DNA of 64,000 bases from Ligula intestinalis (taxonomy: Eukaryota > Platyhelminthes > Cestoda > Diphyllobothriidea > Diphyllobothriidae), in assembly GCA_036362985.1 (NCBI GenBank), contig JAYGXS010000002.1:97424717-97488716 (forward strand). Direction: 5' to 3'. The notes under the pieces were generated by a model, which did not search any database, was not told the origin of the DNA, and saw only the letters and a program-made list of their open reading frames with translations. The position numbers and the translations under genes are program-made. Shown piece by piece: positions 23,517 to 35,673 of this stretch (within the stretch, counting starts at the first letter, position 1; each line of letters begins with the position of its first letter).

Positions 23517-24117
23517 ATGTCTCCCAAAATGCCAGACAATGCCCAACTATCTCCGGATGATCGGGAACGAATTGCCTCCCTATTCAGCAAACTCGATATA
23601 GACAAGGATGGTCGGGTCAGCGTGACTGAATTGGCCTCTATCATCCGATCAGAGCCCCAGCAGGCTGTTATGGATCAGGAGGCCGCCAAACGGATTGTTG
23701 GGCATGGAAAACAGGGCAATACAACCCAGCAGACCATGTCTTTTCAGGAGTTTGTGAACTACGTGCGGGATACGGAGACCCAACTGAAGCTGGCCTTTAA
23801 GCAACTGGACCGCAATAAGGACAACCAGGTGGATGCGAGTGAGATTAGAGCCGCAATGCGCGAGCTGGGCATCGAGGTGGGCGAAAAGGAGGCTGCGAAG
23901 TTGTTGCGCAAGATGGACAAGGATGGATCACTGTCGATTGACTATGAGGAGTGGAGGGACTTTCTCCTGCTCTCTGGCAGTTCCAACATCAAGGACATAT
24001 TCCATTACTGGCGGAAGTCCTCCGCAGTGGATATCGGCGAGGGCATTCTGGTGCCTGATGATTTTACTGAGGAGGAGAAAAAATCTGGCGAGGCGTTGAA
24101 GACACTTGTCGCAGGAG
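23517..24117 (+). CDS. SCaMC carrier, alternative first coding exon 1a (EF-hand domain)
   Basis: Encodes the N-terminal Ca2+-sensing domain (200 residues plus one base of a split Gly codon) of a mitochondrial ATP-Mg/Pi carrier. In the family this domain faces the intermembrane space and gates transport by Ca2+. Three EF-hand loops are visible: D27-E38 (DIDKDGRVSVTE), D98-E109 (DRNKDNQVDASE) and D134-E145 (DKDGSLSIDYEE). Where family members have a second EF-hand (about residues 53-83) only the TMSFQEF helix remains, without the acidic loop. The amphipathic linker follows (IFHYWRKSS...VPDDFTEEEKKSGEA). The start is the first ATG, with A at -3; a second ATG lies 4 codons on. The exon ends GCAGGAG|GTGAGT in phase 1. 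The sequence gtccgcag just upstream could be an acceptor, so a separate 5'UTR exon is possible. Reading into the intron hits a stop after 11 codons. The usually conserved Trp before LLAGG is Leu here. Family assignment is very sure. Confidence 0.93.
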
Positions 24118-24319
24118 GTGAGTATAGTGTCTTCATGACGGTAGGAGTTTAGACGTTTAAATGAGCAGCCGCATTGTGGGTTGGTGGGACTTTTCCTTCC
24201 ATTTACTATAACGCCCATCTCAATAATTCGTACAAGAGCGCAATTGATTGGAGTAAGATCCCGTAATGAATTGAAACCGATCAAAATGTGCGTGTCAAAT
24301 AACAGAAAAGCACCAAGGT

Positions 24320-24920
24320 TGGCTTCAAGCTCAAGTAACATCAGTATCTGAGAGGTCATAAGCCACGCTTTCATTTTGAAAATATTATTCCAACATTTGA
24401 TTCACCGTGGAAAAAATTAGCCCCACTAACAAAATAAAACCAACTCAATGATAAAACAATGCATAGTGGTTAAAGACAACATTATTAAGAATTGTCCATG
24501 AATAAGCTGCGAAAGTTAAGCAAAGTTGAACTTCCTTCTAAATTGTGCTAGCGTCGCGCGCTTATTACCTCATTGAAATATAAAACCAGAAAGTTTTACA
24601 TTGTGCCCAAGTAACATCAGTATCTACAAGGGTGTGGTATACGTTTTTATTTAAAAATGCCATTCCATAACTATCACCAAAACACGGCCCCATGTACCGT
24701 AAACAAAATAAGCAACACAAAGCTAATAACACCGGGGGATCATAAACAATGCAAAATGGCTGAAAACTGTAATTCCCAACACCATGATGAATGGTCCTTG
24801 AATGAGGTACAACATTTAGCGAAAATTGGACTTCTTTCAAGGCGATACCAATGCCGTGCACTTATGACGCCATTGTTTAGGCCGAATAAACAAGAAGGTG
24901 TAAAAATCGGTTCATAATAG
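24320..24920. repeat. Two tandem diverged units in the first intron
   Basis: caagtaacatcagtatct occurs near 24333 and 24610, and both copies continue with similar blocks (aaaca-atgca-ctgaaaa, ttagc/taagc, aaa-ttgga/ttgaacttc, cgcgc/ccgtgcacttatgacgcca). The period is about 280 bp. Related sequence at 41640-41790 and 52690-52830. Confidence 0.6.
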
Positions 24921-25227
24921 CTTATAGGTGAATCAATGTGCATATATATAAGAAATTTACAGTAAAATGGAAAGCACAAGAAGTGGTAACTTCGTTTTAA
25001 AATTCCGCGCAAAGAGCTCTGTCAAAAACCTGTCCATTTAAGAAAATTTCTGGGAAGCACATCTAAAACTACGAACGCATATCGAATGCTCATGAAGCAT
25101 TCACTCCGTTCCTTGAATATCCTTTGTTTATAAAAAACGTACTTACTTGATTAGCTTTTCAAGTAAATTGCCCATCCTATTTAAATGAATAATTTTGGTT
25201 TTTATTTCACGCGGGTGGTAAATTTAT

Positions 25228-26300
25228 TAAGGATTTTAGGAAGGCTTGACGGGGACCTTGTGTTTACCAAAATCGCCATCAGAGAATTCAGAGTGATAGT
25301 TGGCGAGCATATATAGGCTTTAGAATTGGCGAGGATACATAAGCTTTTTTATCGGACCAGTGCATTTACATTGGAACGAGGCACGCGTTAAAACATGCTC
25401 GTCTCTTCGTAAAAGTGAGTCTTGGGAAAAGGGTGGAGGGTTTGATTAGAGAAGGCTGTTTACTCGGCGGGAGGGTTTAGTGGCACCGGTCTAGGGGATG
25501 AGAGGGAGAGACAAAAAGAGACCGCAGACGAGTGTATGCAACTCAGCGACTATGGGTCGTGCTAGACACGCAGCTTGCGGGAGGTTCTCTTATACACACA
25601 AATGGGGCTTCCTCCACCTGAAAGTGGTCGCTCCTGTGGTTGCTAGCACGCGCTGGCCCAGAAACCTTGGAGGGGTTGGTCGGACCTTAAAAATCAGCCA
25701 GAAGGCTTTGTTTTGGTGCACGCGATGTCCAGTATTAACAATATTGGCGTCCGTTTTTTAAATTAATTGTTCCGCCAACGTGAATTCCTGAGACGTGTCT
25801 GAGGCAATTCTCCTCGTATTTGCTTCGTAGGACTTATCTGATGTTCTCAACTTCCAGATCTTAGAAGGTTGAATAGTAAAAATGTGCAAGAATAGCGCTA
25901 TCCGCATTCCTGACATCCCGATTTAAAGCCGTGTCGGAAGGTTTACTCTTATTCTTTTGGATGAGCGCTGACTCGTGCGGCCGATATAACTTACTCCACG
26001 GGAGCAAGTAAATGAGTAGACTTACATGGAGGTGATCTAAGCTGGCAACCTATATGTAAATTCGCCGTACAGGACCGGATTGGTTGAGAAGAATACTCGA
26101 ACTCTCGCTACTGCGATGGTCCGTGACGCAGCTTAGCCAAGGGATTTTCGTGGGAGTTAAATTGCCACATCCCCTTGAAGGAGAGACTTTGAAGAATAGC
26201 GTCTTTTTTTCCATAGTGGGTGTATGTTGGGCGGTTATTTCTATCGCCACCGTATTCTTTGTGATGAGCCTCTCAGGATACCCAGCAAATACCTTTTGTA
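25228..26300 (+). repeat. Repeat C, unit 1 of a direct duplication
   Basis: Collinear with 26429-27280: aggaaggcttgac, atcagagaattcag, tgctcgtctct, gtggttgctagc, cagaaggctttgttttggt. Frames are interrupted. A TATA-like tatataggc is near 25309. Confidence 0.8.
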
Positions 26301-26428
26301 AAACCTAACCTTGCAATCTTTTCTTCGTTAGCGAAGTTCAAGACTATCCAGCGTGCGGACGACACAATCACAAATTTAAATTTGCAAGAATTCCCATCAC
26401 GCACATGCAAACTGTATTACTGCTTTTA

Positions 26429-27280
26429 GGAAGGCTTGACAGAAACCTTATTTATTATGAGTGCAAAAATTCCCATCAGAGAATTCAGAAGGGTAGTTGA
26501 CCAGCCTACGTAGCTTTTCGATAAATTCTTATCGGGCCAGTACGTTTATATTGGGCTGGGGTACAAGTTGAAAAATGCTCGTCTCTCCGTACAAGTGAGT
26601 CGTGGGGATAGGGTGGAAGGATCGATAAGAGAAGGCTAGTTATGAGGGTAGGGTTTGGTGGAGACAGTCCCGGGGACGAGGGAGGGAGACAAATAAAGCG
26701 TGAAAGAGTGCATACAGCTAAATGACTGTGGGCCATGGCTGGAGCGGAGCTTGCAGGAAATTCTTTTGTACACACAAGCCCGGCCTCCTCAAACTCATTG
26801 CGGTCGCTTCTGTGGTTGCTAGCGGGCGCTGGGCCACTGACTTTAGATAGTTTGGCGGGACCTTATAAATCACCCAGAAGGCTTTGTTTTGGTCCAAGCG
26901 ATGTCTGGAATCAACAATGTTGGCGAAAATGATGCATTTTATGCTCCTAACTTCATCTTCTCTCAGCCCTGCTGGGAGATGCTTCCTTATTCTTTTGGAT
27001 AGGTGCCGACTCCCTTGGCCGATAATAACTGCTCTACAGGAGAAAGTAAATGAGTTGATGCAAATGAAGGTTGTCTGAGCTGACAACCTTTTCTTATCTT
27101 TCCTGTGAATTACCGCGTTGTTTGAGAATATTACCTCATCTCTTACTACTGGGTTGGTTCGCGACATGGCTTGGTCAAGACCTCTTCTTAGGAGTTAACT
27201 TGCTGCATACTCTTGAAATGGAGAGTTTGAAGAAAAGCATCTTTTTCGCACTGACTCAGGTGGGCTTCATTACTTTCTTC
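26429..27280 (+). repeat. Repeat C, unit 2
   Basis: Second unit, 1.2 kb after the first, identity visibly below that of a recent duplication. Its minus strand holds a 149-codon frame (26718-27167) that is not kept in unit 1, so coding function is unlikely. Further partial copies at 43405-43630 (+) and 44090-44325 (-). Confidence 0.8.
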
Positions 27281-28000
27281 GAAAATTGGAAACCTAGTTA
27301 ATATTTGGTTAGGATCTATGTCCTTTATGCGACAATCAGGCAGAAGCACGTCTACATTTTGCAGCCAGAAGAGCTGCGCAGTATTCTAGTAATTTGTATA
27401 TTGCCTTGTCATTAAAACGAAAATGGTGTGGCTTGGATACATCAAAAGTCTGCTGCAACATAAACAATTCCACGCACGAACCTTCGCCCTTCTTGTGTAG
27501 CAGAAGCTTACTTCGCCATACCTGGCAGCTGAACTATCAATACAGTGCAGAATCAATGAAAGAAGAGAAAAATATGAGCGCTGGAACATGTATTTTATTG
27601 GCCTGACGTTTTGGAGTCTCGCTCGAATCCATCATCAGACGAAGTCGTAGATTGGGCCGATTTATGGTCAACCAAAGTCATATACGTGCCACTTAACAGG
27701 TCTAATCTAATTAACAGATATCGTATTCTTCGCTGGGAGTCTTATACTATGAGATTATTGCAAGGTAACTGACGTCATCATCGCTGTCGATTCTTGGCAT
27801 GATGGATAGCCGGTAATTTGTCTCGGTGTCATGGTCCAGCAACTAAATCTTCTGTTTTTGGAACTTATTCTGGGAATTTGCCTCTGCGCTTCTATCGAAA
27901 ATGTGTGTTTCAAATTGTGTGGCACTTAGAACGCTATTAAGGATTGAAAAACCTTTCATTTTTTATAAATCGTTTGGTAGGCTATAAACAATTTTTCTTC
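27281..28000. other. Intron sequence with Penelope-type end
   Basis: Apart from the hammerhead-like motif near 27605 nothing is recognised. Confidence 0.4.
27600..27640 (-). ncRNA. Hammerhead-like motif, Penelope-type end
   Basis: Minus strand: CTGATGA (27632-27638), T, GGATT, CGAGCGAG, ACTCC, AAAACGTC (to 27605), followed by AGGCCAATAAA. Box 1 is perfect; helix II is 4 of 5 pairs; the second box is AAAAC instead of GAAAC. This fits the hammerheads known from Penelope-like elements, with slight decay. Confidence 0.5.
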
Positions 28001-28487
28001 TGTTGCCATGTCTTTCTGTTGCCGGAAGTGTTTGGGCTCCTTCGTTTAGATGTATTGAACTGTCGTTGATAAGAGCATTCTTTATTCATCGACCTCAGGC
28101 GTGTATGCATCCACAACTAACAATTTGTCATAAAGAATGACGAACTCTTCGTTGGAAAAGGAGTACCTTGCGCACAAGGTAAATTTCAGTGGAAGAATTG
28201 AAAAAGACTTTAACATTAATGGCCTTAATCTACTTGCGAAAAGTAGGTTCTATCAGCACCACACAATCAGAATGACCAGCAGTAGCCATTTCGGTAAGAA
28301 CTGAAAAGGCGTTTCTCTCGGTTTTTCGTGAACCAGCCAAATGTGTGCCAATGTATCGACTCACGCAAACAAAACTTTATTTGCAAATATCACATAACCC
28401 AACATTGATCTCAGTTCCACATGTCGAAATATCCCATAGCATTGTCGGCAAAGACGAGAGAAAGCAGAGTGGCCAGCTAAGGCTCAG

Positions 28488-28620
28488 TAGTCGTCGGCAG
28501 CCAATCATACCCAATCCCATTGGGTGTTCCACCTAAGGTTTTCACTCGCGACCATTTGATCAGATGTCTAACGCTTTAACCACTTAGCCACGAACTCTTT
28601 ATCTTGTTAGCTCAGGTCTA
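28488..28620 (-). repeat. tRNA-derived SINE
   Basis: Minus strand reads gttcgtggctaagtggttaa (A-box region), then tctgatcaaatggtcgcga, and the gtatgattggctgccgac tail. The anticodon arm cannot be folded as a tRNA. Confidence 0.7.
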
Positions 28621-31600
28621 AAAAATATTGATGCTGATTGATAACATTTTAGCGATTCTAAGTATACAAATCTACGTAGGGCGTTTATCTGGCCATAACT
28701 AACAGTTTTTCCATAAAAGGTAACTGCTGGCTTGCGCCTAAAGAGCATTTAAGTAGTAGTTAGAGGGGAAAAGAGAATAAGACAGATAAGAAAACGAAAG
28801 AAAGAAGTCTTTTGCACCAGCGACCTCACTTATCTCGTAGAAAGTATGACTAAGTAGCAGTACAGGATGAAAACGACCAGAAGTAGTTGTATACGCAGGA
28901 CCTGACAAGGCATTTCTCTAGGTATGTAGTGAGCCATCCGAAGGCGTGCCAATTCCTCAAGTCACAAGAATCAAACTCCACGAGCTCAGAAGTCAAGAAT
29001 GTCATTATGCTACGTCACGCTTGCCGGTTGCAAAGGTCGTTGGTAGTCCTCCAAGCCACGAACTGACGAATCAAACGCAAAATTGATTGATGAGAAATGT
29101 TTGTATTGAATCAACGTCTTTCTCCTGACACCCTCTCTCATCGTGAAGCAGCGGCTATGTCCTGTTAAATAATCTGAAAATAACCTTGATAACATTGGTT
29201 AGCATTACGTTTAACTATTATTCTACGAATTCCTGCCACTGGCTTTAATCTGATAACGTAACGTCGCCCCTTGCCTACCCCAGCGACCAGCGTTCATGAA
29301 GTTGCGTCTCGGTTTCTGTTAAAAAAAGTGCACAGTGCTTCAGGTGTACGCTATTTAAGATTAATTTTGCCACATAGAACGTTTGAATTCAGAAGAAGTC
29401 ATTTGGTCTGAAAAATGTTCTTTGCTATTTAATAGGCTTGCTTTCGACTGTTGCTGTGTCTTTTTATCGATCGAAAAGCTCGCGCTTCTCTTCGTCCAAT
29501 TTGATGATGCAGCCCTTAGTTAAGATACTTTTTTTGCAAATTCAAGTGCGAAGTTTTATTGGCCACAGCTGACAGTTTTTTAATAAAGTATGCCAAAATC
29601 CACCACTGCCTCATAGGAAAGGTTGGTGGCTTGCGTGAAAAGTGCTGTATTGGGGGAGGAAGAAAGGTGGAAGATATGAGGCCAAAGAGCAAGAAAAAAA
29701 GAAATGAAACACAATTTTACAACAACGGTCGCACTCTCGCAAAAAGTTGGTTACCGTAAAAATACATACAGTCAACATGACCAGAACTGGCCGTTAACGC
29801 AGGAGATTTCAAGATGTTTGTGTAAGTCTCTCGTGTGCCGGTTAAACTAACGTCAGTCCCTCGGCACACGCGAACTAAATGCCATTCACTTAGTAAGTGG
29901 AAATGAATAATGCCAGGTCACGCGACCTGGATCTCACTGCAAATGTTCGAATCACCCCACAGTTGATAATTTCCTGGGCCACGACATGACACCCCAAAAG
30001 CCACATTGAGTAATCATAAAAGTTCGCAATGAATCAACCTACCTATATCTCTCTGACGGTTTGCCTCATCAGGTAGGACCGGGTCAGTTGGCAACTTTGT
30101 GAAAAAACTGGCGGCCTCGATGGGAGTCGAACTCACACAGTCGGGAAGCGTTTTTAAAAAAGGGTGTATGCTAGTTGATAGGCTTGCTTTCTCCGTCTGC
30201 GGTGTCACTTTTTCGATGGAAATGCTTATTTTCTCGCACAGAGCTTGATGAAGCAGTCTTTCGGAAGCAAACTTTTTACGAATATTTCTGGAGAGTTTAT
30301 CTGGCGACAACTCACAGTTTGACCATAAAACAGGACTAAATCTAGTATTGCCTTATAGGAAGAGTGGGCAGTTTGCGTTTAAAGTGAGAGAGAAAGAGAA
30401 AGTGAATTTCGCAACAAGGGCTTTACTGTCCTCGCGAAAATTAGGTTGCATTAGTATGCACAGTGAAAATGACCGGAGGTTGCCTGGAAATGCAGTAATG
30501 CAACGTTACGTGACCTGGATCTCACTTCCAAAGTCGAACCGTCCCACAGTTGGTCAGTCTCTTAGCTACGAAATGACGGTTTAAAGGCTAAATTTAGTAA
30601 TCAGAAAGGTATGCAATGAATCAAACTGGCTCCCTCTCTTTCTGACACCTTGTCGCATCGTTTAGGATCGGTTGGGTCCCATTAAATAATCTTAAAATGT
30701 TGGGGGAGGGATTAGTCTTGACATGAGTCAGACCCACACAGCAAGGAAGGCATTTGTGCAGCCACCACTCTACCACTGAGCTGCGAGGCACGCCGTGCGC
30801 CGTGAATTCACCCGCCCAACTTACAGCTCGTATAAAATCCACCATCAGGGAACAGCCAGCTGACTGCCTGGGCAGAATTTCCTGAACAATCATCTAGAAT
30901 CCACCAGAGTGACCAACAGGCTGACTCATATGTTGGAGGAGTTTGGGAGATTTGTTTAATTTAGTTGACCCAATTTTTAAAAAACTCGACGCCTCGGTCT
31001 CTGTCTGGGTTAGACTTCCACCGAGGCCACGAGTCAATAAAATCGGAAAATGATCCCGCGTGTATTTGATTGCATTACGTGTGCCTCCTGCCTGCACGTT
31101 CCTGGCTCTCGATTTTTTCTGATGAGATAGAGTTACCCGTCCTCCGCCAGCATCCTCTATAAGCAGACAGTTCAAAAATTGCTGGAATGCTTCAGACGCG
31201 CATTTTTTCTGCACCACTGAGGGCGTTTACATTAGCTTTACGTGCTTAAATAATGTTAACTAGTCTTAAGGCAAGCCTCCTCTTATCATCACCAACGAAT
31301 CGGCCTCTGTTCACGCAGGCTAAAAAAGACCTGTCCTTTAAAAGTGCGTCTTACGGAATCTACATAACGCGTGTGTTTGTGCGTTTCAGGGCTTACCGAC
31401 AGTTTGTCCTTAAAGGTTAAGGAACTCGTTGGAACGGTTGATGCTTGTGCACGATGTTCTGCCAGACTGAGGGAGAAAGAAAGCGAGGAAAAAATGCACT
31501 TTTGCACGAACAGTCCCAATTTCTCGCTCCCTTTCACACTACTCATATGAATTAGGTTCCCATAACAGTACATAATTAAAGTGACTGAAACTGTACGCTT

Positions 31601-31989
31601 ATGCAGGAAGTTTGTCCATATAACATGACTCACTCTAGCACCGCCTTCATAGGATAGGATGGCGGATTGCGTGTAAAGTGCTTTTGTTGGGAGAGCTGGA
31701 AGAGGGAAAGGAAGAGAAGCAAAAAGATCGAAAGAATTGTACACCAAAAGCCTCCCTCTCCTTGCGCAAAGTAGGCCTTAGTAGCAGTACACGATTAAAA
31801 TGTCCGGAGATGGCCTTTTGCACAGGAATTGGCAAGGCGTGTGCCAACCACACGACCGTCAATCCTTCGGCTCACATGAACCAAACTGCAGCCGCTTAGT
31901 AGTTGGAAATGGCATGATGCCACGTCACAGGCTTTGAATCTCAGTTCAAACGGTAAAATCATCCCACAGGTAGACAGCGTTGCTCAGAG

Positions 31990-32170
31990 AGACTGAAATG
32001 GCCATTTCTAGCTTCTTAACTGTCGTCAGACAGTCATAACTAGTCCCAAATGGTTCACCATTCGAGGCTCGAACTCGCGATCGGGAGATATTGATACCCG
32101 ATCGCTAATTGAACTCAATCGTCACGCTCTGTGACTGGCTGATGAGTGACCATTTTACTTTCCCTTGCTT
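31990..32170 (-). repeat. tRNA-derived SINE inserted in repeat D
   Basis: gactgaaatggccatttcta, tgtcgtcagacagtcata and gaggctcgaactcgcga mark the tail and B box of the family, on the minus strand. Confidence 0.7.
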
Positions 32171-33149
32171 ATGCTGGCATTGCTATCTCCTAAGACTACG
32201 AGCCAATATGCGGCTACCTTGGGGCTCGATAATGAGTCCCAAGGCAGAGCCAGACGAGTGAATTTCCTTATCGATCGGCGAACTTTAATCAACGAGTATA
32301 CGACAGTTAGTTATTCTCCAAGCCACAACATGACAATTCAAAGGCAATATTGAGTTATTATAAAAGTGTGCATGAACTCAAACCTCCAACGTTTTGACAC
32401 CCTGTCTCACCATGAATCAGTAACTTGACCCGTTAAATAATCTGAAAATAACCTCGAGTATTTTGGCCGGCATAAAATATGACTCTCATCCTGCTCCCTT
32501 TAGTCTAATGACAGAGAGTCATCCCCATCCCCATGGCCAACCTCTATGTGCGGACAGGTCGACAATTGCAGGGGTGCTTCAGGGTCCATTATTTATGCTG
32601 CAGTTTGCTTCCAAGGGCGCTTAGAATGACTTGAAATGTTTAAATATTGTGTACTTGTCTTTGGGCAAGCTTTCTTTTGACGCTGTCGAAACAGTTCTTG
32701 TGCACTGAGTATCAAAACTCTAGCCCATTAAACGTGAGTCTTTGCGAATTTGCTTAATTTGTGCATGTGTGTGTCAGGATTCATCGATGGTTTGTCCTTG
32801 AAAGCTGAGGAACTGGTTGAAACGGTGGATGCTTGTGCATCAACTTCAGTATAGCGGGAAAAAGTACCAAAGTGAGAGAAGAATAGAAGAAAAAAAGAGA
32901 AGAAAAAGGAAACAGAAATTCTCTTTGCGGTAGCAGTTCCAAGCTCTCGCTTTCAGCTCTCCCTTTTCTCGGACAAACTCTGTTCCGCACGAATAAAGCA
33001 TCCACAGTGCAGTGGCGATACCTTTTTTTCCCAAACTGTTGCTGTCCAAACGAAACAAAATCCACTCACTCATTGGTTGGAAATGCCGTGATGTCACGCC
33101 AACGCGGAAATGTCGGGCGAATTTCTAATTACCCCACAGATCGCTAACT

Positions 33150-34500
33150 CACATCATTTAGGGCATTGCAATTTCCCAACAACGAATTCATCAGGGGGCA
33201 GTGGCTAGGCCGTGCTAATCAACCCGCAACTACGCTCAGGTGCATGACATAGCCTGTGTTCCGCACGCATCGCGCATTTTCCGGGTCTTTGCGCGACACT
33301 TCTAACTACCTAGTGAATGGACTTTGGTTTTTGTTAACCAAGGGGATGGGCGCGCGTATCTGGCTGAATCACCAAAAACTAAGAGACGCCTTGCCAGTTC
33401 AGGCGTAAATAACCAGCTCTGGTCATTTTGACCGCGCATACGACTGCATGTTGCGGGAACGTAATGTTCGCGAGGACAGTGAGGCCGTTTTTTGCAAGAT
33501 TATTTTTCCTTTCTACTGCTTTTTTCTCTCTCGCTCTCTCTCTCGCTCTCTCTCTCTTCCACCAATCTGCCTTTCTACTATAAAGCCCTTCGCACGCAAG
33601 CCGCCAGCGTTTCCTATTAGGCAGTGCTAGATTAAGTCCTGCTTTGTTGACAAACTGTTAGTTGTGGTAAGATAAACTCCCATGACTCCCAAAGACTGTT
33701 TTATCAAACCCTGTGAGTAAAAATAAGCGTTTCTATCTAGAAAGCGGCGCCTGGAATGAAGAAAACAAGCCTATTAACTGGCACACACACTATTTTAAAA
33801 AAGAAACGATTACTACTGGGAAGAAGAGGAGGCATTCACTGGAACAAGAGTTTTTTTNNNNNNNNNNTGTCAAACTTGGGGAAGACAAGCACGACCTTTT
33901 GTATCGATAGGGTGACACAGCAACAAAAGAAAGCAAGCCTATCAACCACCAAACACCATTTTACATACCAAAGGACTTCTTCTGAGTGTGAATTTTCTCA
34001 GTGGCAAAATGAATCAAAAACTAACTAATATCTGAAGCTATCTGCAACATTTTCGATAGAATGAAAAGACACCAATTCATGAACGCTGGTCGCGGTGGGG
34101 GGGGGCGACTTTATCTCTTCAGAGCAAAGATAAAGCCAGGCACCCGCAGGAATGTAACGTACTGTCAGCCAATGCACTCAATATCATTTTCAGATTATTT
34201 AACAGGGCTTAGTCGGGATTTCATATAGAGAGATAGGGTTGTTAGGAGAGAGAGAGAGAGTAAAATGGTAAGGTTGATTCAATACGAAATAGTCTCATTA
34301 CTCATGTTCGTGTTTGAGTTCTCATGTCGTAGGTTAGAGGGGTACCTTTGAACCTCAGATCCAGCTTGTGTGGCGTGGCCTAATGGAATTTAAAACAACT
34401 GAGTGAGTGGAATTTGGTTCGTGTAAGATGAGGCCCTGGCACATATTTGGCTGGCTCACAAGAGACTGACAGACTGACGCCTCACGGTCTGGCTTCAAGC
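33150..34500 (-). repeat. Repeat D units in inverted orientation
   Basis: gacaaactgttagttgtgg (33650) and ggtcattttgaccgcgcat (33420) are complements of the plus-oriented modules. The switch near 33.15 kb makes a large imperfect inverted repeat. The CT-rich run 33523-33559 lies inside. Confidence 0.65.
33858..33867. other. Assembly gap (10 N)
   Basis: Ten unknown bases after a T run. The flanks are within repeat D, so the gap is probably of arbitrary length. Confidence 1.
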
Positions 34501-35060
34501 TAGAATGAATAATCGAAAAACGTTCGCTCGCCTAACTTGAGTTCTTGAATCTGTCTGTGTTAGCCTGTGTGTGCTTCAGGGCTCACCGAAGGGTTGACCC
34601 TAAGTGTTGATTAAATAATTGGAAAGCGGAATGCTTGTGTACTAAGTTCACATTAACGGGAAACGGTGCCAGATTGAGAGGAAGACAGAAAGAAAGAAAA
34701 AGAAACAAAGGAGGATTTTGCACCGAGGGTTTCGCAACCCCTCTATCTCCCTCTCTAACTTCGCGGACAAATGCTGTATTTGTAGCCGTTTGCGATTAAA
34801 ATGGCCAGGGCTGACCAATGAAAGAGGAGCTCAAACGTCTCTGTCAATGCCTCGAGACGCACATGAACCGAAAACCACTCATTGAATGATTGGAATTGCC
34901 ATAGCATAACGTAACGGATGATGGGTCGACCGAATTTCTAACCATCCACCAGCTGGAAACACGCTAAGCTACGTCACTGTGACAGCCTATCTGAAAGGTT
35001 GATTAATCAGTGATATCTATTTCTCCCTTTTTTTCCTCATCAGAAAGCAGTGTCCAGAGC
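34501..35060 (+). repeat. Repeat D unit, plus orientation again
   Basis: tgtgtgcttcagggctcacc (34568) and gaatgcttgtgtac match 31380-31450 and 32770-32840. Confidence 0.6.
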
Positions 35061-35459
35061 GAGCTAAACAACTTGAAACTGCGATCGAGTGCATTGTGTG
35101 AATCAGGCGTCGTGTGTTTATGAGATCTTTATTTTGGACTCATGGAGGAATGTCGCTCATGAGCAGATAATTCGATGGTTGCGAAAAATATACGCGATAT
35201 AAAGTTGCCGTGTTGAGAACCCCAGGATGACTTGTTTGACAAGTTACTTAAGTACAAAAGATTTTCGCGACATCTACGGTGCTCTGATTCCAAAGAGGAA
35301 AATCAATGACCTGAAAAAAAACGCGTTGATTGGCCACCAGTGTGCGTGTCTGCAAGTACCACACACCTGCTGAACTACAATTCTAAATATGCCAGAAGGG
35401 TGAATGTGCGCGTATCCAATGCAAGCTAAAATGCGCGTCTTAGCAAGATCTTGTAAAGG

Positions 35460-35545
35460 AACGGTTGCGAGAGCTGGGAAAAGTAATTTTATTCACCTGA
35501 CTTCAAAGTCCATCGCGGATTTATCATCAGAGACGATAGCAGACA
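35460..35545 (-). ncRNA. Penelope-type end with hammerhead-like remnant
   Basis: Minus strand: CTCTGATGA (35532-35538 holds CTGATGA), AAATCCGCGATGG, then GAAGTCAGG and TGAATAAAATTACTTTTCC. Same layout as 40.91 kb and 63.76 kb; box 2 is damaged. Confidence 0.35.
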
Positions 35546-35673
35546 CGGGAATCCAGTAAGTACAGTATTTAGATTATACAGTCGTTAGTCTACTGCATAC
35601 CTACGACCATTTACGGCTCCCCCTTTATCGATAGAATTTGCCTGCTAATGCACTACTTGCCTGATGGTGGGTG

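Larger units (their letters stand above)
28000..33150 (+). repeat. Cluster of repeat D units, mostly plus orientation
   Basis: The same modules recur: (t)ctggc-ataac-tcacagttt...cataaaa (28690, 29565, 30310), ggcttgcg-aaagtg, aaaatgacc-g(a)g, the acgtcac-g and cccacag box (29930, 30540, 31975), tctttctgacacc-tct (29120, 30640, 32395), gttaaataatctgaaaataacc (29165, 32435), and gtttgtcctt-aaag (31400, 32795). Units are 0.9-1.4 kb and old. All frames are short. Confidence 0.7.

Noticed and set aside
23833..24374. Open frames overlapping exon 1a on both strands, with twins at 45553-45864 and 45648-45845
   Set aside because: Shadows of the real EF-hand frame; they recur only because the exon is duplicated.
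26718..27167. 149-codon minus frame in repeat C
   Set aside because: Interrupted in the sister unit at 25.2-26.3 kb.
31289..31747. 152-codon minus frame
   Set aside because: Lies in repeat D; the frame is not kept in other units.
28000..35060. CRISPR-like array or satellite
   Set aside because: Units are long, diverged, irregularly spaced and change orientation; the genome is eukaryotic.
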